Assembly (NCBI GenBank): GCA_020466095.1
Contig: CM035806.1
Location: 140,241,934-140,305,933, forward strand
Length of the DNA: 64,000 nucleotides
Direction of reading: 5' to 3'
Origin: Chlorops oryzae
Taxonomy: Eukaryota > Arthropoda > Insecta > Diptera > Chloropidae
Part shown: positions 56,945 to 64,000 of the stretch, piece by piece
How the letters are laid out: each line of letters begins with the position of its first letter
Numbering within the stretch: the first letter of the stretch is position 1
Made by a program: the position numbers and the translations under genes
Notes under the pieces: generated by a model
Seen by the model: only the letters and a program-made list of their open reading frames with translations
What the model was told of the DNA's origin: nothing
Databases searched by the model: none

Positions 56945-59270
56945 TTTTAGCTAAATTCATTCATAATTAAATCTCGATATTTTAAGCAATTTTTTAAATA
57001 CATATAGAAACTAGCATAGTTTTTGCCATTCAAAATCTCATAAAATTCAACCTCAGTTAGAGAACTCTTTCCGAAACGACTAAGCCTTTCATAGTTAAAG
57101 ATAGGGCACCTACCTACAAAATGATAAGTACTTTCAATTTCCCTCAGATTACATAGTGTACAAAAGCCAGGTCTATTTTGATTACTAAAACAACATCCAT
57201 TTAAATTTAAGAGACCCCCTTGCACGAAAAATGAGATTGACTAAATTTGAAGAGTTTTTGTCGGTTATATAGGGGGGAGGGAACATCATACTGTAGGTGG
57301 TGGCAGGCATCATGTAGTTGTGAATTCCTTGCGCCCTCTAAGTGCCTTCTATGGTCAAGATCAATTAATTTTCGCAAAAAGTGCTCTAGTTGGGATTTCA
57401 AATTTGGACCTCCAAAGTCGAAATCAAAGTCTATTTGAAGCTCATCACATAGCAAGTGCCATTTACGAACCCAAAAAACGTTTTTAGCTATAGTTATTTC
57501 AGCGAGTAAACGAGGACGCCTTGCCTGTGAATATCTGAAGACTTTTTGGATATAGCCAAAGTGTAACGCGAGAGTTTGTATAAACATCGTTGTGAGCCTG
57601 GTTTCCAAATGTAGCATATAGTTTGGTGTGTTATTTGGCAAATAAAATATTTTTTTCATGAAAAACCGGAACAATTTTTCCACCTGCTCAAAACGATCAA
57701 ATCCCCACACTTGTGCACCATAAAACATGATTGACTTCGCGGCTGAGTCTAAAATTTTGAGTTTGTTGCATAATTTAATTTTGCGGTTATGAATGGTAAC
57801 TTAACCAAGAAGCGTTAATTGCTGTTTTTGAAGATGTAAGCTTTGCATCGAGATGTTTATTGTATGACAAGTTAAAGTTTAAAATTACTCCCAGATAATT
57901 GTACTCGTTTACAATTTCAATTTTATCATTGCCATAATACCAAGCTAGATTGTTTGATATGCGAGGGCCATTTCTAAAAATAAGAATCTTGGACTTGGAT
58001 AAATTAATGTTAAGACACCATTGACTACAATAATTATGCAACGAATTTATCATTAATTGCAGTTCACTTTCCTAGATAGCAAGAATAACTAAGTCATCAG
58101 CATACAGAAGTACTTTAACAGCTAAATCACCAAATCGAATACCACCAGGTAGAATATTGTGCAGGTCGTTCAAGTATAATGCGAATAGAACTGGGCCCAA
58201 CCCATGGAAATGATTCTGATAAAAAAAATTACCATCCCACACTTGACTGGAAGTATCAAAATATATCATTTGCAAAATAGTTATCATTTTTGTAGACATG
58301 CCCATAGTAGACAGTTTGTAAAATAAGGAATTTCTTGGTATTGAGTCAAAGGCACAGGAAAAGTCCACAAAAAATGCATGTTTTATTTTTATTTTCCAAG
58401 TTTAGGTGAACAATGCTGTTTAAATTGAAAATATTGTCAACCGTAGAGTAGCCTCTACGAAAACCTGCCTGAAATCATTGCAAACGATCCAACTATTAAT
58501 TCTATTAAGAATAAGGCCAGTAAAAATTTTATAAAGCGTATCAAGAAGTGATGAGCCTCTATAATTTGATACTTCATTCGCATCATCCTTTTTGTACAAT
58601 GGGATGATAATAGAGCGGCGAAAGGATGAGGGTATATCTTGAGAAAGAAAAATTTTGTTCAACAAAGATAGTGTTTCGTAAAGAAAATCTTGCGGGGAAA
58701 ATTTGTAGAACTCGTAACTAACTCTGTCTTGGCCAGGAGCTTTGTTAAGTTTAGCATTTTTTAGAACTATATTCAGTTCACGCATCTCAAAAGGGGAGTC
58801 GAGAAAAGGGTCAACTTTGTAGGGTACAGCTCAAGATATAGGACCATCACATTGCAAATATGAAAACAGTTTCTTAAAGTGATTATAAAAAGCGCAAACA
58901 TCAAGGGCGTTACCTATCTGCGGGGAGCTATTTTTCATAGAGTTAGCCAATTTCCACCAATAACTGGCATTTTTAACGTTATTTAGCTTTTCAATGTTTT
59001 CGACTTCAAATTTGCGTTTTCTTAATTTGCATACTTCACGATATTTAGCTTTACTTTCAAGATACAAATTTTTAAACAATGGAAAATTATACTTGCAGTT
59101 GAACCATTTATTTTTTGGTTCAAAATATTTATTACTTTTAATTTTACTCATTGCTGAGTAAATTTTATCCATAAGAGTAGAAACCTTGTTATCTATCGGT
59201 AAGTCTGATTGTATATAATCGCAATTAGAAGTCAAACTTAAAGACGCAGAATATTTGGGGGGGTACACTC
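56945..59270 (-). mobile_element. Degenerate non-LTR retrotransposon (reverse transcriptase plus C-terminal zinc-finger-like motif)
   Basis: From right to left the frames give KYREVCKLRKRKFEVENIEK, then NKAPGQDRVSYEFYKFSPQD and SIIIPLYKKDDANEVSNYRG. Next come MDFSCAFDSIPRNSLFYKL, FHGLGPVLFALYLNDLHNI and LLYADDLVI with the YADD catalytic motif, then LNINLSKSKILIFRNG. The tail FCTLCNLREIESTYHFVGRC contains a C-x2-C...H...C motif. No RNase H or endonuclease is present here. The frame is broken at least four times by stops and shifts, so the copy is dead. Jockey- or CR1-like lineage is my guess. Confidence 0.85.
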
Positions 59271-59699
59271 AAAAAACAGAACTACTACTTGCTTGCTATA
59301 AACTATAGCAACGGCGTTATTACTGCATTTGCTATATTTTATATGAATTTCAGCTAGCGAAATGTCTTGATTTCAAACAAACATAGCCAACATAGCTATA
59401 TTTTGTTAGTAAATGAATATAGCTGTAGGAGAATGATTTTAAAGCATCTGTGGCTATTTGCATAGCATATGCAGCTACTCATTATAGCTGAGAATGATTG
59501 TAATGCATCTGCGGCTATTTACATAGCATATGCAGCTATAATGAGTAAATTATATTCATTTCAATCTCTCTCTATTCAAATTCGCTCTCGTTTACTCTCT
59601 CTCGCTCTCTACTATGCCTTGAAATGTGCTCTCATTTTCGCAATTCTCCCTTTTATCTGCTCCTCCCTGTTGACTGCTTTAAGTTCGCATTCTGATCAC
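59271..59699. repeat. Short tandem duplication (about 60 bp) and CTCT-rich stretch
   Basis: GAGAATGATTTTAAAGCATC and GAGAATGATTGTAATGCATC start two copies at about 59430 and 59490. AGCATATGCAGCTA occurs in both. 59565-59615 is rich in TCTCTC. Confidence 0.65.
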
Positions 59700-59790
59700 C
59701 TCCCCGAAAAGTGTTTGATAGCTTGGTGGTCCAAACTATAAAATAACAGTCGAGAGGTTCGGGGTTCGATCCTTTTTGCCGGCGGGGATA
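59700..59790 (+). repeat. tRNA-like segment (SINE head remnant)
   Basis: GATAGCTTGGTGGTCCAAAC resembles an A box and GGGGTTCGATCC a B box, about 50 bases apart. The flanks CCCCGAAAAG and GGCGGGG are weakly complementary. It is not convincing as a functional tRNA. Confidence 0.45.
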
Positions 59791-59813
59791 TTGCGTAATT
59801 TTTTTTTTTTTGT

Positions 59814-59953
59814 ACTACCCGAGAATTTCAGCCCTATTCTGAAAAATATTTCACGTGAACTTTTCCGACAATTTCAATACAAATTTGTATTGAAACTGTC
59901 GGAAAATTTCACGTGAAATATTTTTCAGAATAGGGCTGAAATTCTCGGGTAGT
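59814..59953. mobile_element. 140-bp near-perfect palindrome (foldback MITE)
   Basis: The 70-base arms meet at CAAA|TTTG (59883/59884), with 68 of 70 positions matching by eye. Starts ACTACCCGAGAATTTCAGCC. Its CAGCCCTATTCTGAAAAATA block recalls the CCCGATTCTAAATAT MITEs. Confidence 0.85.
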
Positions 59954-60099
59954 ATTCATTTAGATTAAAATATGATAGCTGACACAATCTAACAGCAGGC
60001 TTCAGGAAGGATCAGTGTTTTATAAACTAAAAAAAAAAAAAAAAAATTAAAAATTAAAAAAAAATTTTACATCTGATAAAAAAAAAGGGTTTTCCTAAT

Positions 60100-60696
60100 G
60101 TATATGAACTTAGCGAAACACTTTTTCAATTTGAATTTCTAAACTATTCCTATAATTAGCCGTTAATTAACCGTTAATTAATCGTGAAAGAAAAAAATTT
60201 ACCGCTCTTTTAGTTTTTTTTTTATGCGATGTTTCGCTAAGTTCATATGAACTTAGCGGAACAAAAATTTTAAAAATATGTTTTTTGTTTCCACTTATAG
60301 CTCAATCGATGCTGTGAATTAACCGTTAATTAATCGTGAAAGAAAAAAATTTACCGCTCATCTAGTTTTTTTTTTTATGCGATGTTTCGCTAAGTTCATA
60401 TGAACTTAGCGGAACAAAATTTTTAAAAATATGTTTTTTGTTTCCACTTATAGCTTAATCGATGCTGTGAATTAACCGTTAATTAATCGTGAAAGAAAAA
60501 AATTTACCGCTCATCTAGTTTTTTTTTATGCGATGTTTCGCTAAGTTCATATGAACTTAGCGGAACAAAAATTTTAAAAATATGTTTTTTGTTTCCACTT
60601 ATAGCTTAATCGATGCTGTGAATTAACCGTAAATTAATCGTGAAAGAAAAAAATTTACCGCTCATCTAGTTTTTTTTTTATGCGATGTTTCGCTAA
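60100..60696. repeat. Left tandem array, about 152-bp units
   Basis: Unit junctions at 60235, 60388, 60539 and 60691 (spacings 153, 151, 152). Three carry a 24-bp perfect palindrome with half-site CGCTAAGTTCAT. Shared interior: TTAACCGTTAATTAATCGTG, TTTACCGCTCATCTAG. Confidence 0.9.
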
Positions 60697-61391
60697 TGTG
60701 GCAGCGGACTAAGCAAGCATAAACAGTAGACATGACGTTAAAAACGACTTTTTGGAATTTCTTAGGTGGGGTGGTCTCATATTGTAGGGTTCCTCGAAAA
60801 ACTTTATGGGCCAAAATTTTTTTTCTGTAGGACGACGCTTAGACGTGCCCCACGGGGGTCAAAGTTCACAAAAACCCCGCCAAATCTTACTAATGTCGCC
60901 ATAACTCTGTAAGGGAGGTCAGAAAGTGGGTAAAATGTGAGAGCGACCCCCATTAATTTTTCCCCCGTAACATTTTATCTCAACAAACTTTTCCCCTATC
61001 TCCCCTCCTTAAGGGGGCTCCCATATAAAAGTACCCTTTTTATAAAATTGGTGCAAACCACGCACCAATGGCATAAATGGGTTAAAATGTATAACTAATC
61101 TCAACTATTATTTTATTTTACACATTTCACCCAAATATACTTACCCCCTATCTCCCCTCCTTAGGGGGGCCCCCATACAAAATTACCTTCATTTTATCAA
61201 ATTTTCATTAAAAATGGCCGTCAATAGAGTCAAACCCCTCCTAGAGAGATGATATGTATGACCGACCCCCATTATTTTTTTACCCTAAACATTTTCTTCC
61301 AACATACCTATCCTCTATCTCCCCTCCTTAGGGGGGTCTCCATACAAGATTATAGTCCGGGAGCTAGCACGTGTTTTACCCTCCTCATAAG
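60697..61391. repeat. Left unique inverted arm (695 bp)
   Basis: TGTGGCAGCGGACTAAGCAA to CCCTCCTCATAAG. Contains three (CTATCTCCCCTCCTTA)-type blocks spaced about 130-165 bases apart. Confidence 0.9.
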
Positions 61392-61948
61392 CGCCGCATT
61401 CCAAATGTATCTTAAAAGACGGGGTTTTAGTCGTACATCACAAAAATCGTTTGCTGCCACCTCAGAGAGGTGGCATAAGGGGCGAAAATCGACCCCCAAT
61501 GGGTGAAAAAATGGCCAAAAAAGCGCGATCTGCGCCGCGGTTGAAATTTTGCTGAGTGGTAGGTAAATGGCTAACTAAGCGAAAAATCATTTGCGGTCAC
61601 CTGTGGGAGGTGGCGAAGTCTTGCTGCCAGGACGATAAAGTCCGCGGTGCCAAGCGAATGGACAAGTTTGCAACTGAAGTCTGTTCGCAGACACTTCTGT
61701 TATAAATAGCGCAAAGACTTAAGACACGAGCTGTAAAGATGTGACATAATTTAAATGGTTTTCCTAAAAACGCAGAGCAGATTATATTAGTTTCTGGTAT
61801 CAATGAACCAAGTTTTAAGTTTGGTTTGGATCCGATAACGTTTAATGGCCCCGCAAGTCGATCAAAGTTAAAAAATTCTGAACAAATTCCAAGTAAAGCC
61901 AGCAACGTATCGCCTCAGCTTGTGTACGTATGGATGTGTGTAGCATCC
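61392..61948 (-). other. Spacer of the Foldback-like element, left part
   Basis: A 309-base open frame on the minus strand (61597-61905, ...LNVIGSKPNLKLGSLIPETN..., FLGKPFKLCHIFTARVLSL) might be a transposase scrap but I do not recognise it. Two GCCACCT/AGGTGGC hairpins lie at 61457-61474 and 61599-61614. Confidence 0.4.
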
Positions 61949-62382
61949 CTGCAGTAATGAAATGTTTTCGGTGTAAAATGGACCAGACCTGAGTGAGTCC
62001 ATATAGGACCGACCTGAAAATGATATGCACTGCGACCGACCCGGGGTGAGTCTCAATTGGACTCACCCTCGTCTAGTCCAAAAATGAGCGTAGGTGGGGT
62101 GAGTTCGTATAAACTTGTACTTATTGTTGTCTGTTTTAAGTCCTCAATCTGATCGTTGTGCTACCAAAGGCAAGTTAGCTTGATGGTTAAGACTCTCGCT
62201 TCGCAACCGAGAGGGTGGGAGTTCAAGCCCTTGCTCGTTTTAGAAAGAATTTTTTTTTTTCAATAACCTAAGATTTTTTTATGTTCATATTTAATTTTTT
62301 TTTTAACTTGAAAAAAAAGTCGTTTTTTACATGTTATTTGTTTTTTAATATTTATTTTTCAAGAATTTTTTTTCTGTGAAAA
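61949..62382. mobile_element. CTGCAGTAAT-ended element fragment with tRNA-like segment inside the Foldback-like spacer
   Basis: CCCTGCAGTAATGAAATG at its left. It matches 25840-26273 in the opposite orientation almost base for base over about 420 bases, including the tRNA-Arg-like segment (62170-62238). It ends near the right arm without its other terminus. Confidence 0.85.
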
Positions 62383-63077
62383 CTTATGAGGAGGGTAAAA
62401 CACGTGCTAGCTCCCGGACTATAATCTTGTATGGAGACCCCCCTAAGGAGGGGAGATAGAGGATAGTTATGTTGGAAGAAAATGTTTAGGGTAAAAAAAT
62501 AATGGGGGTCGGTCATACATATCATCTCTCTAGGAGGGGTTTGACTCTATTGACGGCCATTTTTAATGAAAATTTGATAAAATGAAGGTAATTTTGTATG
62601 GGGGCCCCCCTAAGGAGGGGAGATAGGGGGTAAGTATATTTGGGTGAAATGTGTAAAATAAAATAATAGTTGAGATTAGTTATACATTTTAACCCATTTA
62701 TGCCATTGGTGCGTGGTTTGCACCAATTTTATAAAAAGGGTACTTTTATATGGGAGCCCCCTTAAGGAGGGGAGATAGGGGAAAAGTTTGTTGAGATAAA
62801 ATGTTACGGGGGAAAAATTAATGGGGGTCGCTCTCACATTTTACCCACTTTCTGACCTCCCTTACAGAGTTATGGCGACATTAGTAAGATTTGGCGGGGT
62901 TTTTGTGAACTTTGACCCCCGTGGGGCACGTCTAAGCGTCGTCCTACAGAAAAAAAATTTTGGCCCATAAAGTTTTTCGAGGAACCCTACAATATGAGAC
63001 CACCCCACCTAAGAAATTCCAAAAAGTCGTTTTTAACGTCATGTCTACTGTTTATGCTTGCTTAGTCCGCTGCCACA
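62383..63077. repeat. Right unique inverted arm (695 bp)
   Basis: Reverse complement of 60697-61391. Confidence 0.9.
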
Positions 63078-64000
63078 TTAGCGAAACATCGCATAAAAAA
63101 AAACTAGATGAGCGGTAAATTTTTTTCTTTCACGATTAATTAACGGTTAATTCACAGCATCGATTGAGCTATAAGTGGAAACAAAAAACATATTTTTAAA
63201 ATTTTTGTTCCGCTAAGTTCATATGAACTTAGCGAAACATCGCATAAAAAAAAAACTAGATGAGCGGTAAATTTTTTTCTTTCACGATTAATTAACGGTT
63301 AATTCACAGCATCGATTGAGCTATAAGTGGAAACAAAAAACATATTTTTAAAATTTTTGTTCCGCTAAAATCATACGAACTCAGCGAAACATCGCATAAA
63401 AAAAAAAACTAGATGAGCGGTAAATTTTTTTCTTTCACGATTAATTTACGGTTAATTCACAGCATCGATTAAGCTATAAGTGGAAACAAAAAACATATTT
63501 TTAAAATTTTTGTTCCGCTAAGTTCATATGAACTTAGCGAAACATCGCATAAAAAAAAACTAGATGAGCGGTAAATTTTTTTCTTTCACGATTAATTAAC
63601 GGTTAATTCACAGCATCGATAAAGCTATAAGTGGAAACAAAAAACATATTTTTAAAATTTTTGTTCCGCTAAAATCATACGAACTCAGCGAAACATCGCA
63701 TAAAAAAAAAACTAGATGAGCGGTAAATTTTTTTCTTTCACGATTAATTTACGGTTAATTCACAGCATCGATTAAGCTATAAGTGGAAACAAAAAACATA
63801 TTTTTAAAATTTTTGTTCCGCTAAGTTCATATGAACTTAGCGAAACATCGCATAAAAAAAAAACTAGATGAGCGGTAAATTTTTTTCTTTCACGATTAAT
63901 TAACGGTTAATTCACAGCATCGATTGAGCTATAAGTGGAAACAAAAAACATATTTTTAAAATTTTTGTTCCGCTAAGTTCATATGAACTTAGCGAAACAT
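63078..64000. repeat. Right tandem array, about 152-bp units, two alternating types
   Basis: Junction palindromes at 63211, 63363, 63516, 63667, 63819 and 63971. Units at 63363 and 63667 carry an altered palindrome (CGCTAAAATCATACGAACTC) while the others keep the perfect one. Confidence 0.9.

Larger units (their letters stand above)
60100..64000. mobile_element. Foldback-like element with long inverted arms and tandem sub-repeats (truncated by window end)
   Basis: Left tandem units of about 152 bp occupy about 60100-60696. The arm 60697-61391 is inverted at 62383-63077; both are 695 bases and their coordinates sum to the same value, so no net indel separates them. Sampled sequence differs at only one base. 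Tandem units resume at 63078 and continue to the window end. The central spacer is 61392-62382. This architecture is that of Foldback/Galileo-type elements. No complete transposase is present. The right boundary is outside the window. Confidence 0.85.

Noticed and set aside
62170..62238. Possible functional tRNA-Arg gene
   Set aside because: A and B boxes are recognisable, but the acceptor and T arms pair poorly. The same sequence is carried in repeats at two places, so a tRNA-derived repeat is likelier.
60100..64000. Interpretation as a purely artificial mirrored contig end
   Set aside because: The central spacer is asymmetric, the tandem arrays differ on the two sides, and the arms have at least one mismatch. 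A real inverted structure is favoured, though only reads can settle it.

Overview
The window looks like nuclear DNA of a higher fly (Diptera, Brachycera). It has short introns with GT-AG borders, AT-rich intergenic and intronic DNA, and one very long intron. It also carries RTE-type and I/Jockey-type LINEs, tRNA-derived SINEs and many small hAT, pogo and piggyBac-like elements. The protein sequences resemble fly orthologues. A tephritid fruit fly is my guess, not something the sequence proves. Several frame breaks lie in otherwise well-preserved coding regions, so either the assembly has small indel errors or some loci are decaying.

The main gene is a supervillin orthologue (Svil) on the minus strand. 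I place six exons: 1-1895 (gelsolin-like repeats, running off the left edge), 1970-2130, 2219-2765, 4525-4669, 41073-41234 and 41316-41568. The 145-base exon at 4525-4669 was found by eye. Its splice sites and phases fit both neighbours exactly. Between it and the next upstream exon lies a 36.4-kb intron (4670-41072). Exons upstream of 41568 and the C-terminal headpiece downstream of position 1 were not found or lie outside.

Inside the long intron, on the same strand, is a second coding region (about 16370-17700). It has a hydrophobic N-terminus, a polyglutamine tract and a Ser/Pro-rich tail, with at least two frame breaks. It may be a nested gene or an alternative short transcript of the host gene; I do not recognise it. 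On the plus strand at 54072-55341 is a small secreted Cys-containing protein resembling the DUF725 family of flies, with a Thr/Pro-type repetitive tail and a good TATA box upstream. A protein-like stretch on the minus strand at 50635-51230 is unrecognised and broken.

The rest is mostly mobile DNA. Several non-autonomous elements are bounded by inverted termini, some with target duplications: hAT-like (19993-20537, 30649-31377, 31544-33973, 33998-34695, 43256-43382), pogo-like (14106-15110, 43456-44075) and a 60-bp piggyBac-like element (28201-28260). A dispersed non-coding family with ends related to GAATACCCGACACAGA occurs about nine times. LINE remnants lie at 14348-14903, 52668-53360 and 56945-59270.

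The right end (60100-64000) is the most striking part. It is a Foldback-like element with 695-bp inverted arms of equal length, flanked by tandem units of about 152 bp. Each unit contains a 24-bp palindrome. The spacer holds a fragment of another inverted-repeat family that carries tRNA-like segments. The element continues past the window.
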